Shown here one piece after another: positions 15,020-22,138 of a DNA stretch of 32,665 bases (its first letter is position 1; every line of letters starts with the position of its first letter). A program made the position numbers and the translations under genes. The notes beneath the pieces were generated by a model. It searched no databases and was not told the origin of the DNA. It saw only the letters and a list, made by a program, of their open reading frames with translations. Location of the stretch: positions 1-32,665 of the forward strand of contig JAXIOF010000037.1 of assembly GCA_034190545.1 (NCBI GenBank), written 5' to 3'. The stretch comes from Candidatus Afararchaeum irisae (GTDB lineage Archaea; Halobacteriota; Halobacteria; Halobacteriales; Afararchaeaceae).

Positions 15020-16165
15020 ATGAGGCTACACGAATATCAGGCTAAGGAGATCTTCGCCGACGCGGGGATTCCGACGCCCGAAGGCGTCGTCGTCTCGACG
15101 CCCGAGGACGCGCGAGAAGCCGCCGACGAGATAGGAGGAACCGTCGCGGTCAAGGCACAGGTTCACGTAGGAGGACGTGGAAAGGCGGGCGGAATAAAGA
15201 TAGCTTCGTCACCCGACGAGGCTGAGGAAGCCGCCGACGAGATAATCGGGATGGATCTCAAGGGTCACACCGTCGAGGAGGTTCTCATCGAGGAAGGAGT
15301 CGACATCGAAGAGGAGTTCTACGTCGGGATCACGATGGATCGCGGAGAGGGTCAGGGTGTCGCTATGGTCTCGTCAAAGGGCGGTGTCAACATAGAGGAG
15401 GTCGCCGAGGAGGAGCCCGAGGCGATAGCACAGAACCACATCGATCCTGCCTACGGATTACAGGGATTCGAGGCTCGTGAGTGCGTCTACAACACCGACA
15501 TACCCGACGAGGCGACGAGAGGCGTCTCGGCTGTACTCTCGACACTCTACGAGATATGGGACGAGAACGACGCAGAGGACGCCGAGATAAACCCCCTGAT
15601 GCTCACGGGAGACGGCGACCTGATCGCAGCCGACGCAGTCCTCAACATAGACGGATCGTCTCTCTACAGACACGAGGATCTCGCCGAGCTCGAAGAGGAG
15701 TCCTTCGACGACGAGTTCGAGGCTAAGGCGAGCGAAGAGGGGTTCGACTACGTCCGTCTCGACGGAAACGTCGGAATAATAGGAAACGGAGCGGGTCTCG
15801 TGATGACGACTCTCGACCTCGTAGACCACTTCGGAGGCAAGCCCGCCAACTTCCTCGACATAGGAGGAGGAGCGCGCGCGGATCGCGTCCAGTCGGCACT
15901 CGAACTCGTCTTCGACGACGAGAACGTCGACGCAGTCCTCTTCAACATCTTCGGAGGAATCACGAGATGTGACGAGGTCGCACAGGGAATAAACGAGGCT
16001 CTCGAAAGCTTCGACGAGCTTCCGAAGCCACTCGTCGTACGTCTCACGGGTACAAACGAGACCGAGGGAAGAGAGATACTCACCGAGAGGGTCGAGACAC
16101 GTGAGGAGCTTGAGGACGCCGTAAAGACAGCAGTTGAACTCGCCGAAACAGGAGGTGACCAGTAA
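15020..16165 (+). CDS. sucC: Succinyl-CoA synthetase (ADP-forming) beta subunit
   Basis: The protein has 381 residues, complete. The ATP-grasp opening [20 protein letters not shown], the nucleotide-binding [17 protein letters not shown] and the C-terminal CoA-ligase part with [15 protein letters not shown] are diagnostic of SucC. With SucD it converts succinyl-CoA, ADP and phosphate to succinate, CoA and ATP in the TCA cycle. The gene is first in a two-gene operon. The stop codon shares one base with the sucD start (TAATG). ATG 15020 is supported by the TATA box at 14984-14995. Confidence 0.98.
   Translation: MRLHEYQAKEIFADAGIPTPEGVVVSTPEDAREAADEIGGTVAVKAQVHVGGRGKAGGIKIASSPDEAEEAADEIIGMDLKGHTVEEVLIEEGVDIEEEFYVGITMDRGEGQGVAMVSSKGGVNIEEVAEEEPEAIAQNHIDPAYGLQGFEARECVYNTDIPDEATRGVSAVLSTLYEIWDENDAEDAEINPLMLTGDGDLIAADAVLNIDGSSLYRHEDLAELEEESFDDEFEAKASEEGFDYVRLDGNVGIIGNGAGLVMTTLDLVDHFGGKPANFLDIGGGARADRVQSALELVFDDENVDAVLFNIFGGITRCDEVAQGINEALESFDELPKPLVVRLTGTNETEGREILTERVETREELEDAVKTAVELAETGGDQ
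16151..16158 (+). promoter_or_regulatory. Perfect Shine-Dalgarno site of sucD
   Basis: GGAGGTGA, complementary to the 3' end of archaeal 16S rRNA, ends 6 bases before the sucD ATG and lies inside the sucC 3' end. It is the one clear Shine-Dalgarno site I found in the window and fixes the sucD start. Confidence 0.85.
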
Positions 16166-17031
16166 TGAGCGCACTAGTCGACGAAGACACGCGTGTGATA
16201 GTACAGGGAATAACCGGAAGCGAAGGTAAGTTCCACGCCGAACAGATGATGGAGTACGGCACCAACGTAGTCGCTGGTGTCACTCCCGGAAAGGGCGGAC
16301 AGGAGGAGCTCGGGGTTCCCGTCTACGACACTGTCAAGGAAGCCGCCGAGGAGGAGGACGCCAACACCTCGATAATCTTCGTGCCTCCCGCCTTCGCCGG
16401 AGACGCTGTGATGGAGAGTCTCGACGCTGACCTCGACCTTTCGATAGCGATAACCGAGGGAATACCCGTCCACGACATGGTACGTGTCAACCGCCGTCTC
16501 CAGGAGGTCGACACACATCTCGTCGGACCCAACTGCCCCGGAGTCATAACCCCTGGTGAGTCGAAGGTCGGAATAATGCCCGGCAACATATTCGAGAGCG
16601 GCAAGGTGGGTCTCGTCTCGCGCTCGGGTACACTGACCTACCAGATAGTCGACTCCCTCACGAGGAGAGGAATAGGACAGAGCACCGCTATAGGAATAGG
16701 CGGAGATCCTATAATAGGGACGTCTTTCACCGACGCTCTCCAGCATTTCGAGAACGACGACGAGACAGAGGCTGTCGCTCTCGTGGGTGAGATAGGAGGC
16801 TCCGACGAGGAGGAAGCCGCCGAGTGGGTCGCAGAAAACATGTCGAAGCCCGTCGCGGGATTCATAGCAGGAAGGACAGCACCTCCCGGTAAGCAGATGG
16901 GACACGCAGGAGCCATAGTCAGCGGAAGCTCCGGAACTGCCGAGTCGAAGATCGCTGCGTTCGAGGAAGCAGGCATAGAGGTCGCCGACACTCCCGACGA
17001 GGTCGCCGACGCCATCGAAGAGATGCTGTAA
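16165..17031 (+). CDS. sucD: Succinyl-CoA synthetase (ADP-forming) alpha subunit
   Basis: The protein has 288 residues, complete. The Rossmann CoA-binding part contains [16 protein letters not shown] near the start and [12 protein letters not shown] at about 121-132. The phosphorylated His is in [13 protein letters not shown], at about position 247. The start ATG overlaps the sucC stop by one base and has a perfect Shine-Dalgarno site, so translation is coupled. The gene ends 21 bases from the convergent vapC. Confidence 0.98.
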   Translation: MSALVDEDTRVIVQGITGSEGKFHAEQMMEYGTNVVAGVTPGKGGQEELGVPVYDTVKEAAEEEDANTSIIFVPPAFAGDAVMESLDADLDLSIAITEGIPVHDMVRVNRRLQEVDTHLVGPNCPGVITPGESKVGIMPGNIFESGKVGLVSRSGTLTYQIVDSLTRRGIGQSTAIGIGGDPIIGTSFTDALQHFENDDETEAVALVGEIGGSDEEEAAEWVAENMSKPVAGFIAGRTAPPGKQMGHAGAIVSGSSGTAESKIAAFEEAGIEVADTPDEVADAIEEML

Positions 17032-17052
17032 CGTAGGAAACTTACTTCTATC

Positions 17053-17445
17053 TCACTCTGAGCCGGATTCAGTCTCTGACTCAAGAGGTATCCTTTCTGT
17101 TCCCTCCACTCTGTTGTACTCCTTGTCCGACGAGACTATACTGTCTTCTCGGGCGTATGCCGCGTGGTAGGCGTCGAAGGCGGTCAGACCGTACTTCTCC
17201 ATGAAGTCCGCCGCCCGAAATAGTACGTCTTCTTCCTCCGGCACCGAGGCAATTTCGAGTGCGTGTGCGAGTGCTTCCATACGGTCGAACTCGAAACGGT
17301 TCGATATCACTAGTAACTCAAGTAGAGTCATCCGCGACGTGTAGATTTCGCCCGCGTTTTCCTCGACGATCTCAGAAGCTCTCTTCTGTAACCAGTCGTC
17401 TTCCTTTACGAGCGCGATGAAGAAGTCGGTGTCAGCGTATATCAT
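17053..17445 (-). CDS. vapC: VapC-type toxin, PIN-domain ribonuclease
   Basis: The protein has 130 residues. The four PIN acidic residues are visible: Asp5 in MIYADTDFF, Glu43 in TLLELL, Asp91 in TAFDAYHAA and Asp107 in SSDKEYN. VapC toxins cleave tRNA or rRNA using magnesium. All catalytic residues are present, so it is probably active. A short acidic tail (ESETESGSE) ends it. The start is ATG 17443-17445, one base after the antitoxin stop codon; the longer in-frame extension would overlap the antitoxin and is basic. Confidence 0.93.
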   Translation of the reverse strand: MIYADTDFFIALVKEDDWLQKRASEIVEENAGEIYTSRMTLLELLVISNRFEFDRMEALAHALEIASVPEEEDVLFRAADFMEKYGLTAFDAYHAAYAREDSIVSSDKEYNRVEGTERIPLESETESGSE

Positions 17446-17446
17446 C

Positions 17447-17737
17447 TTATTGTACAGTATCCTCTTCGGGTTCGGGTTCAACGCCGTCAGAAACAGTCTC
17501 CGAGGCAATCTCTTCACGGACTTTGTCGCGGGCTTCGCGCTTTATCTCGTCAGTACTTTTCCCCTTGAAGGCGTCTCCAACTGCATCACGAAGACCTTCA
17601 GTGGGATCGTCACTTAGAGGTATGAGCTCTATCCTGTCACGGAGTTCGACAACTCGGTATCTATCCCCGAACTTTTCCCTCATCTCCTGGGGAATCACTA
17701 TCCTCCCCCTGTTGTCAGCAGTCGTTGTCTTGGTCAT
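17447..17737 (-). CDS. vapB: VapB-type antitoxin, AbrB/MazE-like DNA-binding protein
   Basis: The protein has 96 residues. The N-terminal swapped-hairpin AbrB domain is clear: MTKTTTADNRGRIVIPQEM, then a beta segment (YRVVELRDRIELIPLS). The C-terminal half is charged and helical or disordered, the part that typically wraps the toxin. The gene is directly upstream of vapC with a one-base gap, so the two are translationally coupled. It probably represses its own promoter; an inverted repeat lies between its ATG and the TATA box. Confidence 0.93.
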   Translation of the reverse strand: MTKTTTADNRGRIVIPQEMREKFGDRYRVVELRDRIELIPLSDDPTEGLRDAVGDAFKGKSTDEIKREARDKVREEIASETVSDGVEPEPEEDTVQ

Positions 17738-17738
17738 T

Positions 17739-17768
17739 TTCCCACTATTCGTTACTTGATGGGAATAG
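17739..17768 (-). promoter_or_regulatory. Candidate autoregulatory operator of vapBC
   Basis: Two nested inverted repeats lie between the TATA box and the vapB start: TTCCCA/TGGGAA (17739-17744 and 17760-17765) and CTATTC/GAATAG (17745-17750 and 17763-17768). AbrB-type antitoxins bind palindromes at their own promoter, so this is a plausible operator. Confidence 0.4.
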
Positions 17769-17775
17769 ATAAATA
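17768..17775 (-). promoter_or_regulatory. TATA box of vapBC
   Basis: The minus-strand sequence TATTTATC lies 31-38 bases upstream of the vapB ATG and abuts the inverted repeat. Confidence 0.55.
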
Positions 17776-17828
17776 CTTTCCCCAGATGTCTATGTCCATT
17801 TCGCGACTCCCCTCGACCCGACTCACTA

Positions 17829-17837
17829 CCTTTTTGG
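17829..17837 (+). promoter_or_regulatory. Possible TATA-like box of the PHP gene
   Basis: CCTTTTTGG lies 25-33 bases before the ATG at 17862. The spacing is right but the match to a TATA box is weak. Confidence 0.4.
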
Positions 17838-17861
17838 TGGTCGAGACTGGTATTCTAAGTA

Positions 17862-18605
17862 ATGCCGTTGGGAGACGCCCCCCAGACTTCCTACGACGAC
17901 TCGGGTCTCCGTCTCAAGGTCGATCTTCACGTCCACTCCGACGCGTCACACGACGGACGCTCTTCAGTGGAGTCGATACTCGAACGCGCGAGTGAGATAG
18001 GACTCGACGCTATAGCTATTACCGACCACGACAGCATCACCGAGTCTCTCCATGCTCACGAAATTGCCTCGGAGTACGACATCATAAGTATACCCGGTGT
18101 CGAGATATCGACCTCCGACGGACATCTCCTCGCCCTCGGTATCGACGACCTTCCCGAGATAGGAATGCCTATAGACGAGACTGTCGAGAAGGTACGTGAC
18201 CTCGGTGGACTCGCAGTCGTTCCCCATCCCTTCCAGAGGACGAGACACGGGGCGGGGAAGGTCGATGACTGTGACGCTATAGAGGTCTACAACTCACGTC
18301 TTCTCACCGGAAGGTCGAACAGGAAGGCGAAGAAGTACGCCGAGAAGAAGGGCTTTACACAGGTCGGCGGGAGCGACGCACACACAGTCAGCATGGTAGG
18401 ACGGACATACACAGAGATAATCACTACGATAGACTCTAAGATAGAGACGAGCGAGAAGGTTCTCGAGTCTCTCAGACAGGGAATATCCACCACGAGCGTA
18501 CACGGGAGACGTACTCCTATTCATCTGAGCGCGAGACAGATAGCTAAGGGTGGGAGTAAGAAGGCGGCGAAGTCGCTAAAGTCGGCTATGTTCGGTCTTC
18601 TGTAG
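17862..18605 (+). CDS. PHP-domain metal-dependent phosphoesterase
   Basis: The protein has 247 residues. PHP metal-site motifs appear in order: DLHVHSDASHDGR (His23, His25), ITDHDS (Asp55, His56), IPGVEIS with the conserved Glu, VVPHPF and GSDAHT. This matches the short TrpH/YciV-like phosphoesterases, which act on phosphorylated nucleotides or short oligonucleotides (TrpH-type 5'-3' activity). The C-terminal 35 residues are basic (RRTPIHL, AKGGSKKAAKSLKS), unusual in this acidic proteome, and could contact nucleic acid. The gene stands alone and is convergent with ftsY. Confidence 0.92.
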   Translation: MPLGDAPQTSYDDSGLRLKVDLHVHSDASHDGRSSVESILERASEIGLDAIAITDHDSITESLHAHEIASEYDIISIPGVEISTSDGHLLALGIDDLPEIGMPIDETVEKVRDLGGLAVVPHPFQRTRHGAGKVDDCDAIEVYNSRLLTGRSNRKAKKYAEKKGFTQVGGSDAHTVSMVGRTYTEIITTIDSKIETSEKVLESLRQGISTTSVHGRRTPIHLSARQIAKGGSKKAAKSLKSAMFGLL

Positions 18606-18606
18606 T

Positions 18607-18663
18607 CTTCTTACCCTCGACTGACCCCGTAGTTGTTACTGTCAATTCCATACACGTAAGAAG
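18607..18663. other. Imperfectly explained inverted repeat between convergent PHP and ftsY genes
   Basis: CTTCTTAC at 18607-18614 is repeated inverted as GTAAGAAG at 18656-18663, with 41 bases between. This is the only structure seen in the 81-base convergent gap. It could form a weak stem at the ends of both transcripts, but an 8-bp arm with a long loop may be chance. Confidence 0.25.
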
Positions 18664-18686
18664 GGACGTAGGTATGCTGGTCTGAG

Positions 18687-19796
18687 CTAAGAGCTTCCGA
18701 GGAGTGCGTCTGCGAGCCTCTCGGGATCGAACTTCTCCAGGTCGTCGTATCCCTGACCAGTTCCGAGGAAGAGTATCGGCTTCCCCGTGACCTTCGAGAT
18801 CGAGATAGCCGCGCCCCCCTGTGAGTCGGCGTCAGCCTTAGTGAGGACGGTACCGTCTATCTCGGCGGCGTCGTTGAACTCCCTCGCTCTGTTGACAGCG
18901 TCCTGTCCGGCGACCGCCTCGTCGACGAAGACCGTGAGATCGGGGTCGACCACGCGGTCGATCTTACCCAACTGATCCATGAGATCCTGGGAGGTATGGA
19001 GCCTCCCGGCTGTGTCTCCGAGGACGACGTCGATACTGTTCGCCTCGGCGTACTCGACGGCGTCGTATATCACAGCGGCGGGGTCTCCACCCTTGTCGTG
19101 TTTTATGAGCTTCTTTCCGAGGTTCTCGGAGTGCTGTTCTATCTGTTCGTTCGCGCCCGCTCTGTAGGTGTCGCCGTTGGCGAGTACACTCGATATACCT
19201 CTGTCTTCGAGTCTCCTCGCTATCTTGGCGATTGTCGTCGTCTTTCCGACCCCGTTCACTCCCGTGAAGATCACGACGACGGGCTTGTCGGCTTCTTCGA
19301 CATATCTGTCGAACTCCAGACCGTCGACATCGAGTACGTCGACAAGTGCGTCGTGGAGAGCCTCGGTGACTATCTCGTCGGTCGACTCCCTCCATTTCCT
19401 CTTCTCACCGACTAAGCTCTCCTCGACGTCTTGGGTTATGGTGTCGGCGACGCCGACCTCGACGTCACTCGAAAGAAGTGCTCTCTCTAGCTCCCAGAGA
19501 GGATCTTCGAGGTCTTCCTCCTCTATTATGAAAGACCTCTCGGTGACAAGTGTCTTAGCCTTCTGTGTCAGGGAGGCTGACTCCTCGTCTTCCTCCTCTT
19601 GGGACTCAGTCTCAGCCTCTCGGGACTCGGACTCCTCCACCGTGCCGACCTGGGTCTCTTCCTCCTCTTCTGGCTCTGCTTTTGGTTCTGCTTTCTCAGA
19701 GACCTCCGACTCCTCGACCTCCTCGGCTTTCTCCTCGACACTCTCGTCTACGTCGTCACGGAAGCTTGAGAGCTTGTCCTTGAGGCTGTCGAACAT
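18687..19796 (-). CDS. ftsY: Signal recognition particle receptor FtsY
   Basis: The protein has 369 residues. Residues 1-75 form a long acidic A domain. The four-helix N domain follows, then the NG GTPase: G1 GVNGVGKTTTIAKIARRL from about 179, LANGDTYRAGANEQ, DTAGRLHTSQDLMDQL, TKADADSQGG and a final LGTGQGYDDLEKFDP. It receives the SRP-ribosome complex at the membrane and works with SRP54. It is the last gene of the rpl39e-rpl31e-eif6-pfdA operon, 12 bases after pfdA. The SRP54 gene (ffh), which I recall near ftsY in other haloarchaea, is not in the window. Confidence 0.97.
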   Translation of the reverse strand: MFDSLKDKLSSFRDDVDESVEEKAEEVEESEVSEKAEPKAEPEEEEETQVGTVEESESREAETESQEEEDEESASLTQKAKTLVTERSFIIEEEDLEDPLWELERALLSSDVEVGVADTITQDVEESLVGEKRKWRESTDEIVTEALHDALVDVLDVDGLEFDRYVEEADKPVVVIFTGVNGVGKTTTIAKIARRLEDRGISSVLANGDTYRAGANEQIEQHSENLGKKLIKHDKGGDPAAVIYDAVEYAEANSIDVVLGDTAGRLHTSQDLMDQLGKIDRVVDPDLTVFVDEAVAGQDAVNRAREFNDAAEIDGTVLTKADADSQGGAAISISKVTGKPILFLGTGQGYDDLEKFDPERLADALLGSS

Positions 19797-19808
19797 CTCT
19801 ACCTACTC

Positions 19809-20237
19809 CTATTCTTCGTCCTGCTGCATCTGCTGCTGCTGTTGCTGCTGAGCCATCTGAGCCTGCTGCTGTATCTGCTGTATCTCCTGAGTCTTCTGTT
19901 CTATGTCGCTCTCGGCACTCTGTTTCTCCTCCTGAAGATCGTCCCTCTTCGTCTCAAGCTTCTCGACAGCCTCCTCGGGTCCGACCTCGATGTTGACTCC
20001 CGCGCCTATTCCGACTACGACGTCGTCTACGTTGTCGACAGTCGCGGGTATGTAGGTGTCGCCTCCGAGAGGTAGAAGGATCTCAGAGCCCTCTTCGAGG
20101 TTTTCGAGCGACTCTATCGCCTCGTCACATCCCTCTATCTCGTCTTCGAGTGTCTCTACGAGTTCGCGGAGTTCTTCTATCTCGCCCGCGAGCTCACTGT
20201 ACGCCTGCTGTAACTGCTGCTGTTGTTGCATGCTCAT
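19809..20237 (-). CDS. pfdA: Prefoldin alpha subunit
   Basis: The protein has 142 residues. Two long coiled-coil helices (about 1-50 and 95-142) flank the beta-hairpin core with ILLPLGGDTYIPATV and the conserved VVGIGAGVNIEVGPEEA. This is the usual prefoldin-alpha layout. Both ends are glutamine-rich (MSMQQQQQLQQ, and a C-terminal run of seven Gln encoded by CAG/CAA triplets), which lies at the substrate-binding tips. It forms an alpha2-beta4 chaperone that hands unfolded proteins to the thermosome. It lies between eif6 and ftsY; two in-frame ATGs lie at residues 1 and 3. Confidence 0.95.
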   Translation of the reverse strand: MSMQQQQQLQQAYSELAGEIEELRELVETLEDEIEGCDEAIESLENLEEGSEILLPLGGDTYIPATVDNVDDVVVGIGAGVNIEVGPEEAVEKLETKRDDLQEEKQSAESDIEQKTQEIQQIQQQAQMAQQQQQQQMQQDEE

Positions 20238-20263
20238 TTTAATCAGTCTCCTGTCGTCTTAGT

Positions 20264-20941
20264 TTAGCTGTCTTCGTCTATAAATCCCAGAGCCTCTTCA
20301 ATCCTTCCAAGCTCTGGTCCTGTCGTCTCGGCTCCAACCACGTACCCCTTCGAGTTGGCTATGAGACCGCTTCCCACGAGAGGGGTTCCGTAGTTGACCG
20401 TACCTATGTCGACGGGCACCTCGAAGACGTCTTCGAGATATTCTACCTCGTCGCCACTCGACTTGGGATGTACGAGGACGCCCTCGTCTGTCGCCACACC
20501 CGCGGAGCCGACAGTATCGAGACCCGCTACTGTTCCCTCGTGAACCTCGACGCCGAGAACGCCGGCTATCTCGTCCTTCGCCTCCTCCGAAAGCTCAGGA
20601 CTCACGAGGGCGGCGTTGTCGTTCGCTAGGACTGTGTTTCCGACCGCAGTATGGCGTCCCGATATCCTCTCGACGTTGACCCCGGTAATGTCTCTGATCT
20701 CTCTTATCTCCCTGTCCAAGGCGTTAGAAGAAACAGCGATGCCCTCGGTGTTTCCTTCCGCCATAGTACCGAGGACTGACGAACCGTTGATGGTTCCCTT
20801 GTAAACGTTTTCGACGCCGAGTTCGTCGGCGACCTCTTCGGCTCTCGGCTCGTCTATCTCGGGGGTCACGAGTAGAGAGTCGTCAGTTGTGACACCGAAG
20901 ACGCCTAAGAACGGGCTCCCGTTGAACTCGGCTCTTAACAT
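20264..20941 (-). CDS. eif6: Translation initiation factor aIF6
   Basis: The protein has 225 residues, full length for the five-bladed (pentein) aIF6. Recurring units end in related segments such as NGSSVLGTMAEGN, VANDNA-like (VLANDNAALVSP) and VNYGTPLVGSGLIANSKG, all diagnostic. It binds the large ribosomal subunit and prevents premature joining with the small one. ATG 20939-20941 directly abuts a TTAGA tandem repeat that fills the gap to rpl31e. The gene between eif6 and pfdA in many archaea, L18a/LX, is absent here. Confidence 0.97.
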   Translation of the reverse strand: MLRAEFNGSPFLGVFGVTTDDSLLVTPEIDEPRAEEVADELGVENVYKGTINGSSVLGTMAEGNTEGIAVSSNALDREIREIRDITGVNVERISGRHTAVGNTVLANDNAALVSPELSEEAKDEIAGVLGVEVHEGTVAGLDTVGSAGVATDEGVLVHPKSSGDEVEYLEDVFEVPVDIGTVNYGTPLVGSGLIANSKGYVVGAETTGPELGRIEEALGFIDEDS

Positions 20942-20959
20942 TAGATTAGATTAGATTAG
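20941..20959 (-). repeat. TTAGA pentanucleotide repeat abutting the aIF6 start codon
   Basis: Nearly four tandem copies of TTAGA (CTAAT units on the coding strand) occupy the whole 19-base gap between rpl31e and eif6 and run into the ATG. There is no Shine-Dalgarno site in this gap. Confidence 0.85.
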
Positions 20960-20960
20960 T

Positions 20961-21215
20961 TTACTCGGCTATCTCGGCTTCGACGACTCCGTCGTCGAAC
21001 TTGGCGGCTCTGACACGCACCTTCGAGGGAGGACTCGAACGTCCGTTCGACCAGACTTCCTCGTTTATAGACGAGTCGAGGTTGATCTCGTCCTCGTCAG
21101 CCTTGAGGTGTTTCGAGAGATGGTCGCGGATGATCTTCATAGCCTCGTCGGCTCTCTCGTACTTCTTCGCCTTCTTGGCGTCCCTAAGCGGGACGTTCAT
21201 GACTCTCTCTTCCAT
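20961..21215 (-). CDS. rpl31e: Large-subunit ribosomal protein L31e
   Basis: The protein has 84 residues. The order VMNVPLRDAKKAKKYERADEA (in part), then MKIIRDHLSKHLKAD, NEEVWSNG and PPSKVRVRAAKFDDGVVEAE, is that of archaeal L31e. The length is normal. It sits at the peptide exit tunnel region of the 50S subunit. It begins three bases after the rpl39e stop codon. Confidence 0.97.
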   Translation of the reverse strand: MEERVMNVPLRDAKKAKKYERADEAMKIIRDHLSKHLKADEDEINLDSSINEEVWSNGRSSPPSKVRVRAAKFDDGVVEAEIAE

Positions 21216-21218
21216 TGT

Positions 21219-21371
21219 TTACTCGTCTAGGTCGCTACGTCTCCAGTTCCTTCTCTTGGGGTTCCTCACGACGTCCTGGTTCGTCTTCATTATGACCCAC
21301 GCCGGAACCCTTGAGTTCTGCTTGTTCGCCTTCGCGAGACGTTTCTTCTTCGCCTTGTTCTTCTTAGTCAT
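21219..21371 (-). CDS. rpl39e: Large-subunit ribosomal protein L39e
   Basis: The protein has 50 residues and is very basic: [18 protein letters not shown], then [13 protein letters not shown] and [11 protein letters not shown]. This is the normal length and sequence pattern of L39e, which lies in the exit tunnel. ATG 21369-21371 is chosen over a longer in-frame start because the TATA box at 21393-21402 lies 22-31 bases upstream and L39e is always about 50 residues. First gene of the operon. Confidence 0.97.
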   Translation of the reverse strand: MTKKNKAKKKRLAKANKQNSRVPAWVIMKTNQDVVRNPKRRNWRRSDLDE

Positions 21372-21392
21372 GTTGGCGACTATGTCAGCACC

Positions 21393-21402
21393 ACATAAAT
21401 CT
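21393..21402 (-). promoter_or_regulatory. TATA box of the rpl39e-rpl31e-eif6-pfdA-ftsY operon
   Basis: The minus-strand sequence AGATTTATGT lies 22-31 bases upstream of the rpl39e ATG and is preceded by AC. No other good box is seen in the short gaps of the operon. Confidence 0.65.
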
Positions 21403-21426
21403 GTTATCTTCCTGTCTCCCACGTAG

Positions 21427-22089
21427 TCAGTCAGTCCTCACGACACCCAGGGTCTCGCCGTCGCCTGTCGACGAACAAGAATCGACAGTCTCGACTGATA
21501 TCTTCTCTATCTCTGAGGAGTTGCCCGGTATATCCACCCTGAGTCTGTCCTTCGAAGTAGTCAGACCCCAGATAACGTCGGGAACTCGGTTGAACGTTCT
21601 GACGCTTCTCCCACCGTAACAGACCTCGTACGGTACATCCGTCTGGCGCGGGAGAACCGACGGATTACTCACTTCTAAATCACCCACGACGACCGGAAAC
21701 GCTGCCTCGCCCAACGAACCCCACTTGTTGAACTCCGCCTTGTCGTTCGGGTCTAGGGAGTAAGATGGACCGGGCTGTACCAAGTCGAAGCCTACGAGGA
21801 GTATCCCTATCAGAAGGATGCCGACAGCGACCTTCTTGTACGTATCTGTCGTCATCCTCCACTCCTTGACCCTTCCGAGACCTATGACGCCTAAGACGAG
21901 AGGCGGAACAACTACGAGGAAGAACATCGGAGCCGCAAAACCCGTGAAAGACATCAGCGACCTCACGAAGCCGAGGTAGATCACGAAGCCGACGCCGTAG
22001 AGCGTCGTAACCGCGTAGTAGTACCCCGTCGTTATCACTACACCGAAGCCGAGGAAGTAGAGGACTGACTCCGTGAGTGGTGACAGCAT
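21427..22089 (-). CDS. Membrane protein of unknown function
   Basis: The protein has 220 residues. Three hydrophobic segments lie at about 10-32, 45-70 and 86-103, followed by a 110-residue hydrophilic C-terminal domain with two cysteines (VCYGGRS and SCSSTGD). The C-terminal part contains strand-like segments ([22 protein letters not shown]), like an immunoglobulin-type outer domain. I do not recognise the family. It lies 49 bases downstream of ndh on the same strand and may be co-transcribed. Codon use matches the neighbours, so it is probably a real, lineage-restricted gene. Confidence 0.75.
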   Translation of the reverse strand: MLSPLTESVLYFLGFGVVITTGYYYAVTTLYGVGFVIYLGFVRSLMSFTGFAAPMFFLVVVPPLVLGVIGLGRVKEWRMTTDTYKKVAVGILLIGILLVGFDLVQPGPSYSLDPNDKAEFNKWGSLGEAAFPVVVGDLEVSNPSVLPRQTDVPYEVCYGGRSVRTFNRVPDVIWGLTTSKDRLRVDIPGNSSEIEKISVETVDSCSSTGDGETLGVVRTD

Positions 22090-22138
22090 CTGATGGAGTA
22101 AGAACGCGGTGAGACCGGAGAAAGCTTACGGTTTAGAT

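Noticed and set aside
17446-17517. Longer start for vapC overlapping vapB
   Set aside because: The PIN domain begins at MIYADTDFF, and the extra residues are basic and out of frame with the antitoxin.
21372-21422. Longer start for rpl39e
   Set aside because: L39e is about 50 residues, and the TATA box lies within the would-be extension.
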